NCBI GenBank assembly: GCA_026413225.1
Contig: CM048552.1
Location: 186,778,053-186,842,052, forward strand
DNA: 64,000 nt
Direction of reading: 5' to 3'
Source of the DNA: Otis tarda
Taxonomy: Eukaryota; Chordata; Aves; Otidiformes; Otididae
The stretch's first letter is position 1; each line of letters opens with the position of its first letter. The notes below the pieces were generated by a model. The model did no database searches and was not told where the DNA came from. It worked only from the letters and a program-made list of their open reading frames with translations. Shown here in pieces: positions 13,227 to 26,316 of the stretch. The translations under genes and the position numbers were made by a program.

Positions 13227-16200
13227 TAATGAGCATTTTGTGCTCCCTTTAGCACTAGCAGGAACAACAGATCCCTTGCCTGGGTGAGAAGCCAGAACAT
13301 GAGGACTAAATAGGAAATGCAGAAACTGAGCTACCCACCTACCCCCAGCCCCCAGTACGTGAACTCTTCATTTCTTCAAAACAGGCATGAGTTACCCATG
13401 TGGAAGATGTCTTCTATTCCAGCACGTGTGACTGTGGTCAGACAATCCATTTTCAGGGTGGAGAGATTGCTTTGAAAGGGAGCTGCCTGGATGGAGAGCG
13501 CAGTGGAAGAGGCAGGGAGGAAGGACAGTATGTTTGCCTGCAGTACACTTCTGAGCCACTCGATATTTCTCTGTCTGGTACGCTGTGGGACCTGTGAAAC
13601 AAGGACAAGCTGGCCCTCAGATAGCTTCGAGTTCTTTTGTCAGCAGGTGCAGATCTTTTCTTCAACAAATGCTTTCTGCTCAGGAGAACATGAGGCCATT
13701 TGAAACTAAAACATAGATAGTGCAAGTGCTTTCATTTTGATGGTCAAAATTATTATTGAGGACTGCAATTTATTTCTGGGATCTCCTTCCCCTTGTGAGC
13801 TGCAGCGGCATGGCCGGAGGGGCTGGCAGCCCAAGCTGCTCTGCCTGTATGTCAGGAGCGGGCAGTGATCCCATGTCCCTGTGGCGATGCCAGGTCTGAG
13901 AGCTGGGCAGGCAGAGGGGACATTTGGCTGTGCCTGTTGTCCAAATAGCCATCCTTTATCTCCTCTGTGGAAAAGATGATGGGCTAACCTGCTTAGTAAC
14001 ATCTGGCCTATGGGCTACCAGCTGAGTCACACTGGAAAGGTCATAACTTAAGGTTTTTTTAGGATACATATGTCCTTGTTGGCTGGACTTGTGCTTCTCT
14101 GTATTTATAATTCAACCAGCATGTACTGGTAGAGGAGCTTTCAACATTTCACCTCCGGCACTTCAACCCGAAACATAGACCTGTATTATGAGAGAATGCA
14201 AAAATGACTGCCCTGCTTTTTCTCTTTCAAGCTTCACAAAGTAAACGAGTTGCAAGAGCACTGCAGAGTAAGAGAAGGTTAAGTAAAATATTTGGCTTTA
14301 AAACATGAAAAACATTTAAGGAGACAGAGGGCCAAGCTCTAATCTTATTTCCAGCAGAGCAGAGCAAAGCTGGCTTCAGCAGAGTTGGAGCCCACCTGAG
14401 CTCTGCAGATGTGTGTGAAGCTGCAGCATCCTAATGTGCGGCCTGGGGCCTCTCTTAAATGCTGTCAGTGCCAGACGAGCTGCCCTAGGTGCCATATTGA
14501 TGCTGTGCATTGAGGATGTGCACATCAGGAGGGTGTGCACTCTCAAGCTTGGCAAAGGTCACTTGACCACATTGACAAATCCTTCCTGCATGCTCCTCTC
14601 TGGCAGCCTAATCCAAATGCAAAGAGCCAGTGAACTCTGTGGCAGCCAGGATCAGGCCCACCTCTTAGGTTTACTGCTCTTTCAGATAGTTTTTGCTTTG
14701 TCCGATCTCCTCACCATCACCAGGGAGTGGCACCGCTGGCACTGTTTGCCGAATGAGCAGCGAAGCGGGCATGTCACACCTCGGTGCTCGCAGTCTGAAA
14801 ATAGAACAAGCTCACACCACTCCCACACAAACACGCATTACACAGTCAAACAAAAATATCTGTACTTTCCAGGATGACTCCAATGATTTTTAATGCCACT
14901 GACTCTAAATCATGTGCTTTTCTATTACCTCAGGAAGACACTCCACTCATGTTGAGCTGGCACTGCTACCTGGTACGGCTTTGCTTCAGCTGTACCACGT
15001 GCAGTTATGGGTAGCTCGGTCTGCTTATGGTGTCAGGGAAAAGTTTGCTGTGGTCACTGTGGGCCACATCTCTTTTCTACACCTTTATCTCTAATGAATC
15101 TAAAGCTGGGCCCAAGTCCCCTTGCTGAATCCCGCTGTGCCAGTGACCTAAAGTGAGCAGGGACTACTCCCACAAGTTAGTATTGCAGGAACTCGACCAT
15201 ACATCACAAAATTATCCCCGCAGCTTACTGCCAGTTTTCTCTGTCTTGAGGTTCAGCTTGAATTCAGACATATGGCTTGAAAATCTCCAGAGGTCACCAG
15301 CAGTGCTGTAGGAAGGAGATTTCATTCCCTGTCCCCATTAGTCAACCATGAGCTTTCCTGTGCTAAAACCCACTCAGGAAATGCTGCAAACAAAAGAGGT
15401 AAATAGTTCTCAGCATTCCTCGTTGCTCAGAAGGAGTTAAGCTCTGCACAACAGCCGATCGAGTTCTTCTGGCATTATCCCATTAGCTTAAGTCATTGCT
15501 GATGACTTCACCCTTGTGGTGACATCAGCCTCTAATCTCGTGAAGGTGAATTCATGTGAGATTGTTTCAAAACAATTACTCCCTGAATTGTAGGCCATTT
15601 CAATTGATATATGGATGCAACATTCACTTTTGCAGAGTGTAGCCTCCCTTATGCAGCGTGTGTACACATTTTCCATATTGTATTTCAGCATGTGTGTTAT
15701 GTCACAAACTGGCACTGCCTGAGATCAGCAGGAGAATGGGCTTGTTTTAAATGCAAAAGTAAAAGAAACAAACAAAAACCAACCCACTGATGCTACTATT
15801 TTTATGTGTATGGTTAACACTTCTCTACAGTCATATATGTGGTTTGTCTGATTCCCTCTGGATGCTGCCTCCCTCTCTGTCTCTGCTGGAATATTCCTTC
15901 TGCCTTGGCTAGGCTGTGTCTTGGCTTAGGAGTGCTCTGGCCATTTCAGATTGTCCTGTCTTTTCTCATACATGGGGAAAAATGTAGACAGATAAACACC
16001 CAGGATGGTTACCTAATAAAGAACAATTTTAAATAATATTAGATATCTTTTTCTTACCCCAAATTAGATTAAATATAGGCATAAGCGCATGAAGATGGTA
16101 GATTGAGTCTTAAAATATTTCTTAGTTTTCTCTTTCCTCTGAAGCAGTGACTCAGAGGAACACGTAGAGACAGTCGGCACTTGTAAGAAGTGGTTTTAAT

Positions 16201-16427
16201 AAGAGGAGACAAGTCATCGTCCCAGCTGTGCAATCTTTGCCGAGTCAAAGGGGCTGAAAAGAAAGGCCCCATTTGTCCTGAAGAGCAGCACACACATGTA
16301 TACCAAAGGAGGATAGCGATGTATTTAGACTAGAAGTTCCCCAGACCTAGACGAGACATTCCTCTGTTTGCTTAACTTCATTGTTCTTCCCTTCTCTCAT
16401 CACTTGTCCTCAGCTGACTGCAGCAGT

Positions 16428-16628
16428 CCCCGCGGAGCGCTGCAGCGGCAGCCACCTTAAAACCGGGGGGAAGAAAGTTCCCCCTCCCCAAAACCTCTCA
16501 GGCTTCCAACTGCTGGTAGAAAACCTCTCTTAGCTGCCTTGTGTATGAGTCTGGCTACGGCCAGGGAGGGGGACAGGGCGGCACTCGAAGGAGGAGGATT
16601 CAGACGCTCGCCTCTCTATCTGCCGTAT
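16428..16628. other. CpG-richer pocket with a GC hairpin
   Basis: About ten CpG dinucleotides fall within 200 bp, including CCGCGG, AGCGCT and AGCGGC words, while the surrounding kilobases have few. A perfect 7-bp inverted repeat lies inside it: GGGGGAA at 16466-16472, a 5-base loop, and TTCCCCC at 16478-16484. It is too short to meet usual CpG-island length criteria. It could be an orphan regulatory islet or chance retention of CpGs. No open frame, splice site pair or TATA box attaches it to a transcript. Confidence 0.35.
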
Positions 16629-16712
16629 TGTGAATAGACTTCTTAATGTGACTAATAGCTCTTGGCATTGAACTGCAGCTCCTGAAGTGCAGAGCTGGCA
16701 TGTCCATGCGCT

Positions 16713-16738
16713 AATGTTTAAAGTAATGTGTCAGAAAA
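16713..16738. repeat. 26-bp exact dispersed word, copy 2
   Basis: This is the second exact copy of the 26-bp word at 13201-13226, in direct orientation about 3.5 kb downstream. It sits just downstream of the CpG-richer pocket. The bases immediately downstream diverge from copy 1 at once. Confidence 0.85.
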
Positions 16739-17167
16739 GTTTTATAGTAGTAGCACAGTATTGTTGGGGGAGAAGAAGCCTGTTTAAATAAAGCCAATAA
16801 AATTCTACTATCATCACTTTTCTCTCTTTATTGTTGAGAGGGTGGAAATGACTAAAGTTTTTATTTGGTGTTAGCAGTGTGATGCTAGAATTTTTTCCAC
16901 ATTTGGAAGTGGACAAGGTAGTGATAAAAAAATCGTTAAAAAGTGAACAAGTTGTCCTCAGCTCCTGGATGCTCCAGAGGGGCTCAGCCAAAGAGACAGC
17001 AAACCTACTGTAGACACCCAGAAAGGGATTTTTTTTTTCTCCTTACAAAATAAACCCTGTTGTGCTCTTCCTTTAGGAAGGAAATTGAGTCTCTTGATGA
17101 CTCGCAAATGTTTTGCTCATTGTAGTGGCCTGTACGTTTCCTGAATATCCAGATCTGATTTAGATTA

Positions 17168-17195
17168 GGGCCTTTCTGGGGGGGGCTTGGGGGGG
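17168..17195 (+). other. G-rich tract, possible G-quadruplex
   Basis: The plus strand carries G runs of 3, 8 and 7 bases at 17168-17170, 17178-17185 and 17189-17195. If the two long runs are each used as two G3 stacks, four G-tracts with short loops are available. The tract lies in gene-free sequence, so a role is not implied. Confidence 0.4.
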
Positions 17196-20019
17196 AAGGA
17201 CTGGCTAAATAAGAGGAAATTCATATAGTTTTAGTCGAAGGCCCCAGCACTGTTACCAATTATATGTGTATAAGCTATAAGAGAGGGGCTGCATCTGCCT
17301 TAGCTATAGTTAAACTCGTTCAGGGCTTCATCCTTTTCCTCTGCCCTTTGCTAGGGAAGGGAAACAAAAAAAGCAAACAGAGAAGCGTCTCCCCAGACTG
17401 CTCTCTGTGACTGAAACCTGTATTAGGGTTAGACAAAGTGTCTAGAGTTTAACTCAAGAGAAAGAATGGGCAGGAAAAATTGGATCGGTGAGCATTGCTT
17501 AAAGTGCAGTGATTGTGGCTGGCCTTCACGTGGGTATGCAATGAAGCAGAAAAAGCAGAAAAGCTAAAGATGAAAGCAGAAAAAGCCTTTGCTGTGTAAA
17601 ACTCTAGCGGAAATGGCAGCTTCCCCACTCTGCCAAGCTCCTGGTAACTGCTCCCAGAATGCCTAGTACCTCAAGATTTCCTCTGTAAACCCACCACAGT
17701 AATATGTCTCTCAATAGCAGGCCAAAATGCTGAAGGCTTCGTTTGGGCCAAACTATGGTAGTGCAATATTTTTGGTGTTGGGAGCTGAAGAGAGGTTTGA
17801 GGATGAGGTTGGGGTGGTTTGGCAGGGGTGGCCTGTATGCCAGGCATCTCTGGGCCATGACCTTCTCCCATGTGGCTGCCCCAACACAGGGAAGGCAGTG
17901 GGCTGGTGGAGATGCTGGAGGACTGTGCTGGTGGGCCAGCCACTCTCAACCTCCCTGTCCTGATAATCCTCCTGTTCTCCTGGCTGGGAGAGCATTCACA
18001 CTCAGTTTGCCTTCTCCACCTGCTGCTTCAGAGTGCTAATGAAACACAAGGGAGTAAAGGACATGACCCTTGTAGGGTGCCCACCAATTTTGAAGAGAGT
18101 ATCCTCTGTGATTAGCTTTTTTGTTGACCATGTGGCTACCAGATCACATTCCCTGTTTTTGTCTTACAGAAAGAAACTCCATTGTTTTCACTAAAAAAAA
18201 AAGCTGGCGTGCAAAAGACCAGCTCCGTACAGCAGACTGGGTTTGTTCTTACAGTCTTTGCTAGCTGGGCAAAAATCATTTGCCTTTCAAAATCCACCTT
18301 CCTTCCCCACTGTATACTAGATCTGTGTAAACCTTTTTCTAATGGGCATGCTGAGGTTTTGCATTGATACAGAAACCTTGAGGATTCAAAGATATGTTCA
18401 AAACAAAGAGAAATCCTCCCCAAAAGAACAAAGAGGTAATTCATCCTTATGTATCTCTGCAGTAGCAATAGCTTTCCACCACAGCATCCTCATTAAAAAT
18501 AGGATCAGACCTATTCTCAGGAAATACTCGCTTCATATCCGGGCCCAGAGCAACCACAGAAAAAATGTAGTCTAGAAATTATAGCACCGTCCTTAAGGGA
18601 GAGTTAATAGACAAATTTCCCAGCCTAGGACTGCCAGTGTCAGAAAAGGATTTAATTTAAATTTCATAATTTAAAGATGTGCCTACTTCTTCTCAAATTG
18701 CTTTCTTACTTTTCTGTGAACGGTTTCTACCTATCCCAATGCCACCAAGGAGAGCCTGCATCCCAGGTTGGTGCCCTTGGGCACTACCAGAATCCAGCAA
18801 TGCTGGTGACCTCTGCAAAAGTTTGATTTCTTTGTAAAAGACCTCTTACGTCTGACTGGAGCACCAGGTTTCAATATTTTAGCTGATATTTTTTCATGCT
18901 TACACAAAAAGCCATTGCTCACTATGATGCAAGGAGCTGTGGCAGCCTAGTTAATCACAAACAGCTACTTATGTGTTTCCACAAGGTAACATATGTATGA
19001 TTTGAAAAGGGACTTCAAGGGAAATTTGTTGCTTTCATCATGTGGTGATGAGAGTGAAGGCTTAGGAGAATTCAGTGCTGTGCAGGTTGTGGTATAGGAG
19101 AGTGCTGTATCAAAATCTGAGTAGCCAAATCTGTGCATTTATGGGAGCAGGGGATGAGTTTGTAGCTCCTGTCCCCTTCTATCCCCTGTATCTTCCTTCT
19201 TGGGTTACTTCTATGGCAATTCAGAGCTGCTCAGCACTCTGTCCACCATCTGCCATCGCTGATGGATCTAGACCTGATTTGTCAAGGTACCAGATGAAGG
19301 TACTGAAGAACAAGCAGACTGGTCTCTGGATTTTGTACGGCCAGTGGAGTTCACTATGAGCTGCAGAGAACCCTCCTTGACTACTTTTTATGTTGACATA
19401 TAACAAGATTTTCCTGGAGGTTTGAAAGCTCAGATGGGCACCACATGTTTAGAGTGAGATGTGGCAGGTGCTGTTTCTGGGAAGACACACTTTTGTTTGG
19501 AGAACATAACTAGAGAGTAAAGCATGAGGAGTTTTTCCATTTTTAAGTGAGGCTGTTGTTTTCAGGTAATAATGGAAATTCATGCAGTTGAGTAGCTATA
19601 TGCTAGCTAAGAGATCTACAGGCTAATCCAAAGCCAGTCAAAATCTATGACTTTTGAAGGGTTTTAGAGCAGGCTGCTAAGTGCAGAATAGATAAAATAT
19701 AGATAAAATATGATATATTTTTGAAGAGGTGTGGTTTCGATACAGTGCATGAGCTCATTGTTGACTAAGGAACTGTATGGAAAAACAATTAACTCCTTTG
19801 CAAAATACTTTGCAAATAATGTCTTCTGCTTGTCTGCTACAATTTTCAGTGGAGCTGGGGACTGTATTCATGTGCTAGAGGAACACAGCCAAGAAAATGT
19901 ATTATCTTATTTTGTAGAGCACACTTTCTCCAGGAAGAAATAAATTGAGCAGGACAGCTGCACTGGTAAGAATGAGACATACCACGAAGCATTTTTCATA
20001 CGAGATTTTGAAAATGCTT

Positions 20020-20135
20020 TCTAAAGGACAGCACCTCTTAGCTCCATTTTACAAACAGAGTATCTTAGATACAGAGGTTTTTAAGAAATTGCACAAATTC
20101 ACATAGTGAATCTGCAGATGCAGGAACAGGCTCCC
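20020..20135 (-). mobile_element. MIR-like (CORE-SINE) relic, antisense
   Basis: On the plus strand the segment runs CTCCATTTTACA, then a degraded ACAGAGGTTTTTAAG, then TTGCACAAATTCACATAG, followed by a GCAGATGCAGGAAC-like stretch. This is the order and spacing of the antisense core of the MIR/CORE-SINE group (CCATTTTACAG, GAGGTTAAGTAACTTGCCCAAGGTCACA, then the tRNA-related part). Divergence is high, as expected for an amniote-age SINE. The match is from pattern recognition only. The strongest alternative is chance resemblance in AT-rich sequence, but the collinear order of three blocks argues against that. Confidence 0.45.
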
Positions 20136-23100
20136 CAGTTTTATTTTATTGGCTTTGTTCATTTAGGTAGGCAACCCTATGAGAGAAAAGGTAGTGATGA
20201 TGGAGAGGTCCCAACAGGCTCATCTATTTTCCCTTTTCCTTTCTCCCCACCTGCCCTTTGCACAATGGGGCAGCCATGGGGAGCTCTCCCTTCTTCCCAC
20301 CCACGCTCATTCCCTGGCTGAGAAGAAATAGGGAGAAAAGCAGTGGCAGAAGAGAGGCACCAGCAGAACAGATGAGTGAATGGCCTCATATAGCACAGGA
20401 GCCTTCCCTACCCAAGCTAGCTCTGTTTCAGCATATACATTTATTGCAAGATACACACAGCCACAGTGGAACATTTTTGGTTTCTGTGCAAGATGCTGCT
20501 CAGATAGCCACACTCTGCTACACGAGGACCAGATGCTTTTCCCTCCTGCCTGTGCATCAGGGCTGGATTTAGACCTTCCTGTGATTTAGCCATAGTTTTC
20601 CTCTGGGTGAGATGCTCCTGCTGTTGCTTTCCTAGCAAGTCCATCTTGTGCCCCTCACAAGTTGCCCTGGCAATAGCCCTGGAAATTCAAATCCTTCGTG
20701 TTTCCCCCTGGTAGACATATCACTGGCTTGCAGGAACTTTCTTCATTTCTGCATTAAATCAGCTTGAGCTTTGTTAGGGTGAGAACTGAAGAAATATTGC
20801 AGAGAGATCATCCTAAAGATTATAGGGATAATACAACGGTCCGTCACTTACAAAAAATATAGTGCTAGTGATGGGAAAGGATTTACTATGTGGATTTCAC
20901 TCTTCTGTTGGGAATGACACCAGGAACTCCCAATCTCCTTCTCATAAAGATCGCAGATAAGATACTAAATGGCATTTCTCTGTCATTTATGAGCGATCTG
21001 GGTAGGAGGGAAGGGAAGGAAGGCGATTAGCTAAAGCCCTGAAAGTGTAAGGCTGGCTGAGAGCCCCAGCTGTGTCCTGTACCCACTTCAACCCAAGGCA
21101 GGGGAAATCTGAAGAGGACTGTCAAGCTGTTAAGAAACAGCCTTCCCACAGAGCAGAAGAGACAGAGATGGAGCAGGGTCTGAAAATCTTACCAAATATG
21201 TCCAAATATTTGAAATAAGCTCAAACGTTCAGTGGCTGCTTAGCCATACCTTTTACATTCAACCCACAACAATTAGTGTAAACTGGAGGAAGAAAATAAA
21301 TTTAGAGAAGTCAAGCTTGACATTTTTTAGGGCTGCTACATTTTCCTTATTTCTTTATAAGGATTGATTAATGGTTTTTCATTGTTGAATGTCAATGAAC
21401 GTTGAACTTGTGCTCAGCACAGCACCAAGCATACCACTGAAATGACAAAGAACAGAATACATGCGTATATATTTCACACGTATTGAATGCCTTCTCCAAA
21501 GTTTTACTGAACTCTGTAAGATCTTTTCCATTAGACTTTATACATTATTTCTATAAAATAACTGCAGAGATGGAAAGAGCACTAAGGCAGCCTCTTCTGA
21601 CCCTGATTTTGTATCTCGCTGAATAATTGCTTTATGTACTCACACGTGAAAAAATTTACTAAAATACTAACCCATAGTGCCTCAAGTCAGGAATCATAGT
21701 CTTTTCTAGAAGACCTGCAGAGCTCACTGACTTCATTGGAGAACTGGAGTCCTCAAAACTTGTTAAAATCATGCCATTGTCTATAGCTATCCTGGGAAGC
21801 ATTGAGTTGTTCATGTTTGACTACTAGAAGCCAGAAAAATCAATGGGTCACAAGTAAACTGAAAATGCAGTTTTACTAATCCAGGGGGAGAACTAGAACT
21901 GCACCTAATTATGAGGCTGAATTAGGACAGAACAGAAAAAAAAAAAAAGAGAAAGGAGAAAGCTGAGTAGGACCTAAATTAAGGTTACAAAATCCCACAA
22001 CTGAAGTGCTTCTTTGGAGAGGTGCCATTGCCACCGTACCTTTCTCTGGGGATGTCACCCCATGTTATCACCTACACCACAGATACGGTATGAAGCAGCA
22101 CTTGCCATTTTCTTATTTTCTGTGAAGGATTCAAACTACTGTGTGCAGTGACATGAGACTGGGGAAACACAGCAAAAAAACAACTCAACTTTTAGTTTAA
22201 ACCAAGGAAGACATGTAACAGCCTCTAGCTTCCTCAGCCTATGGTCTCGTAACTTTTACAAAGCAAACTAGATTTCCTGATCCAACTGTCCCTTTGGTAA
22301 TTTGTGTAACCCATCCTTTCCAAGTGACGTCATCTACAAGCAAGTGCAAGAGGAGCCAGTTGTCACATTCATTTACCCTGTTAATTGTATTAGCTATCGG
22401 TGACTGAGAAGGCAGTAACCAAACTCTCCAAAGAGCGAGTAAATGTGCTCGGATTCTGGAGCCAAGTCACATTTCATAGATTTCGTAGAGATTACGCCCA
22501 ATCTCCTGCTCATCACCATCACCTTTTACTCAATTCCCAGGGTGGGGAGGAATATTCCTCTTGTCAAAAAGCGAGTGCTGTTGGTTGAGAACGGGAAGCC
22601 TCTTGTGCCTCTGTGATCGTATGGATTGAGGTGATATGTGTTGGTGCATTTCCCGTGAGTAGCAGAGATGGTAGACTTCTCCCAGCCTGCCCAGGAGAAA
22701 ATCCTTTCCAGACCTCAAAGCTGTTGATTCTAAGCACGTGATAAGTACAGGTGAAGCTTGAAATGTGAGGCTTAATTGTGATTGTTATCCTAATGTGGAG
22801 CTGCAAGTATCATGAATGTGCTCAGGCTCCAGAAGGCATGGACGAGAGAGAAAGGCTCAGATCCGTGGGTCCAGAATAGGCTGTCACAGCCATTGCAGTA
22901 CCTGCACATACAGATTGGAGAGTTTTTCCATAAAACCGAAACAAACCATATCTGCATGTTTCCTAAAAATGATATCCAGTCTCATTTAAGGCTCTAAATC
23001 ACAGCGAGCCCATGACCTTTGATGATTATGCAACAGTATCTGCTACATTACAAAATTTAGCATTGAATTCTTAAACCAGGAACATGATTTTGAGATGCTT

Positions 23101-25302
23101 GTCAAAAATACCCGTTCATTTCTGTAACAGACATAGATATATTTGGAATAACAGAAGTGAGAATCTCATTCTAGAGGAAAAGTTTAATGACAAATTTTGA
23201 GAGAGATATCCATGATTCCTCATAAAGGAACACTTAGGTGCATTAATTCTGTATTATACAAATTTATTATTTTGAATTGTTGCCAAGTGGATGAGATGTT
23301 TGAGTCACACATCTCCTGATTAGTACATTTTTTATGAGACCCTTAAAAAAGGATATTGTGGCAGGTCTGTGGCTAAGATGACACTATGATGTAGAAATGA
23401 AGCAAATGTGAAATTACTCATCAGAAAAGGGGACTTCAAGGCTGTGGCAATGAATATGTGTATGAAAAGGTTTTAAAAACTAAAAAGAACAGAAACAGTT
23501 AAAGAAGGAGCTATTTCTGCATGAGCTCAGTTTTTAATATGTCATTTGATTCTTGCAAAGTCACTGAGTTTGTGAGTATGTTAACATGCTGGAATTTCAA
23601 TGCTTTTTTGATTTTGCTAATAAAGCGTGTTAAATGTATATCCTGTTGTTCCTACTGTGTAAGCATATGCTTCTTTCTATGGTGACTTTGTTAACTTTCA
23701 TGTGGCTGTTTTGAAGTATTCATTACATTGAAGACCAAAATATTTAATGGATCTGTTGTTATCTAACACTCATCACCTTCTCTAATAAACTGTGGTGATA
23801 TTCTGCCTTGATTTCTAGCAAGTTGCTAGGGTTTGGATATATTTGGGGAAATTTAAAACTGGAAAACTATCAAAAAAGAAAGGACTGTTTTCAAGGAATG
23901 CTGTTCAGAAAGTGGTATTTTCTGGGGGATGCTGATTTCAGCAAGAAATAGATGTATCTCAGACTATGTTTCCTGAGCTGTTTGAGCCGTGTCCGGCAAC
24001 TCTTCAAGAGGAAACTCTTTACAGTACAGACCATTTCTGAGTCTGTTAAGAGTGTAATACAGGAGTTTTCAGTGTGGCTAGTGAATACTATGGTTGTACC
24101 CAAAGGAATACAGGGGCTAGGTGAGGAGAGGAGGTAAAGATTGCTTCATGCCACTCTTTGCTTTTTGTGGACTCTCTAATTTCCTAAAGGCAGACTAGGT
24201 TGTTGTAAGTCATATGTACCTGTTGTGACACATCCCACCTGCCTCCTGTATCCTACAAATATTCCTAATGGAATATGAGATGGGGCACAAAAGATGGATG
24301 GCTTATAGTGTCTCTTGCACTAGAATTATAAGGATTTTTTAATGCCACCAGTATGGTGAAAGGTCCAAGGAAAATCTGAGAATCTGGAAAAAAGAGAAAT
24401 TTTTTTTTTTTAGCTGTGATCAATGTGAGTGCTGAGCAACATTACTACTGTAATAATTATAAAAATTAATTAAAATGAGCAAAAATGAAATTAAAAGGAA
24501 ATTGAATTGCACTCACTTCCCATATTGTAATGACTAAATTGCCCATTAGTATAATAACTCATACAAAATGTTGTAGACAGCCCAAGTGGTTTGTTAGAGC
24601 ATTGGGCTGGATTTCATTCACATATCTTCAGGTGCTACTAAGGTTAAAATCAAAGTACTTACCAACACTCGTCGACATTTCACAATGGCAACCACCGCCA
24701 GAATGTCAGTATTTCAGGGAAAAAATTCCTTCAAAACCAGTTTTCTCTGTGTGCTTCCTATTTATTACTTTGTTAGAAGGCCAAAGTACATTGACCAGGA
24801 CTGAAATAATTTCAGGTAAAAATAGTACTGCTGTACTTTGCGTTAGCTGGACTCAAGTTTCTTGAAATAATTTGTCATTATATTCTGAATTAGTTCTATC
24901 AAAGGTGAAAATAGGAGGAAGAACTACCTCCTGTATGATGGACCATAGCTAAGGATTTCTTTTTCCTATTTGCAAGTGCAAAGTCTGTGGTGCATGGGAA
25001 ATGCAGCATAACAAGGGAATTCAGATGGCGTCACAGGAGATCTGCATGATGACTCCCACAAAATGCTACCACAGCATGTTTTTCCCAAGTTTTAGTTAAC
25101 TTTTTTTTTTCCTTTGGCATTTGCATTTTCGCAAAGGAAAAAATTAATTGATCTTGTACTGTTGTTGCTATAAATACTGGCTTTTAGATTTGACCAGGAA
25201 GCTGGATCCATACTGGTTTTAAAGCCAACAAATACATAAGCTGTATGAATTTTATCACAGAATATTTTAAAATTTGTCTGCACTCTTCTACGTTTTAGAA
25301 CA
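20136..25302. other. Gene-free unique sequence up to the LTR
   Basis: I see no gene, no avian CR1 and no LTR in this stretch. A 12-base A run (21939-21950) and scattered short homopolymers are the only low-complexity features. The segment around 22320-22560 is repeat-free and slightly richer in CpG than its flanks, without further support for function. Confidence 0.55.
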
Positions 25303-25480
25303 TGTTGTAGTTTAACCCCACTCAGGACCAAGCTACACAGTCTCTCTCTCACTCCCCCCACCCTCCAAGGGACTAGGGAGAGATAATATACAAAAAAAGG
25401 CTCGAGGTTTGAGATAAGGACAGGGAGAGATCCTTAAAGTTACCGTTACGGGCAAAACAGACTCAACTTGGGGAAAACTA

Positions 25481-25490
25481 TTTATTTATT
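25481..25490 (-). terminator. LTR polyadenylation signal
   Basis: The minus strand reads AATAAATAAA here, two overlapping AATAAA signals about 180 bp before the 3' end of the LTR. This is the expected position for the signal that ends the R region of a retroviral transcript. Confidence 0.6.
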
Positions 25491-25886
25491 ATTAAAACCA
25501 AAGCAGGATAATGAGAGAGAGAACAAAACCAACTTCCCCCATGCCTCCCTCTTCCTGGGCTTAACTTAATTTCAATTATGTCTACCTCCTTCCCCCCATG
25601 AGCAGCACAGGGGGGAAGAGGGAATGGGGGTTACAGTCAGTTCACGACTTGCTGCTTTACACGGCTCCTTTGTCCTCAGGGGAAGAATTCCTCACATTCC
25701 TCCCCTGCTCCATCGTGGGGTCCCTCCCATGGTCCTTCATGAAACTGCTCCGGCGTGGGTCATCTCTTCCATGGGGTGCAGTCCCTCCAGAATGGCTGCC
25801 CCAGTGCGAGCCCTCCATGGGGGGCTCCCCAGGCATCTGCCTGCCCCGACGTGGGGTCCTCCACAGGCTGCAGGTGGACCTCTGCT

Positions 25887-25962
25887 CCTCCGTGGGCCTC
25901 CGTGGGCCTCCATGGGCTGCAGGCGCACATCTGGCCTCACCATGGGCTGCACCATGGGCTGC
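25887..25962 (-). repeat. GC-rich short tandem repeats inside the LTR
   Basis: The plus strand shows CCTCCGTGGG twice (25887-25896, 25897-25906) and the variant CCTCCATGGG once. ACCATGGGCTGC then occurs twice in tandem (25939-25950, 25951-25962). Related CCATGGGCTGCAGG words are scattered through 25750-25970. These look like internal minisatellite expansion typical of this LTR group, and they give the LTR much higher GC than its surroundings. Confidence 0.75.
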
Positions 25963-26263
25963 AGGGGAATTCTGGCCAGGAGCCATATTACTCCTCCTTC
26001 TTCAGTGACCTTGGCGCCTGCAGTCGTTCCTCTCACAAGAAATTCTTCACAACAGGCAGGCAGATCCCTCTCAGGTTCTCTTCACATCTCATCTCTCCAC
26101 TTCTTGCAGCTGGGCCAGGCTGAGTTGGGCCCGGTCAGCAGCCCAGGGGGAGGCCAGAGGGTGGGGCCTGCAAGGCCCATAAGGCTTGTGCCTCCCCCTC
26201 TCTGCCCCTGCCTCTGCTTCTTCACATCTTCTTCTTTTTTTTTTTTTTTCCTATCTTCCCCTT

Positions 26264-26316
26264 CTTAAATACATTATCACAGAGGTGTTATCACGGAACA
26301 TTCTGCTACCAATTGG
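26264..26316 (-). promoter_or_regulatory. LTR core promoter elements (CCAAT and TATA-like)
   Basis: Read on the minus strand, a palindromic CCAATTGG lies at 26316-26309 and TATTTAAG at 26271-26264, about 130 and 175 bp into the LTR. The spacing of about 38 bp between a CCAAT box and a TATA-like box is plausible for a retroviral U3 promoter. Transcription would run leftward across the window. Activity today is unknown. Confidence 0.5.

Larger units (their letters stand above)
8071..20019. other. Gene-free unique sequence
   Basis: I recognise no gene. Open frames reach about 147 codons (14434-14877 plus; 12598-13038 plus) but show no motif and overlap frames on the other strand. Listed separately are a 14-bp tandem at 9533, a 26-bp word shared by 13201 and 16713, a CpG-richer pocket at 16428-16628 and a G-rich tract at 17168. 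A 12-base T run lies at 11144-11155. The block 12250-12470 is repeat-free, with TAATTA-type and octamer-like words that would fit a regulatory element, but nothing in the window itself proves this. Confidence 0.55.

Noticed and set aside
14434..14877. 147-codon plus-strand open frame
   Set aside because: No motif, no relative that I recognise, and length within chance expectation for 64 kb.
25624..26268. 214-codon plus-strand open frame
   Set aside because: It runs antisense through the GC-rich tandem part of the solo LTR, several other frames are open at the same place, and it has no domain.
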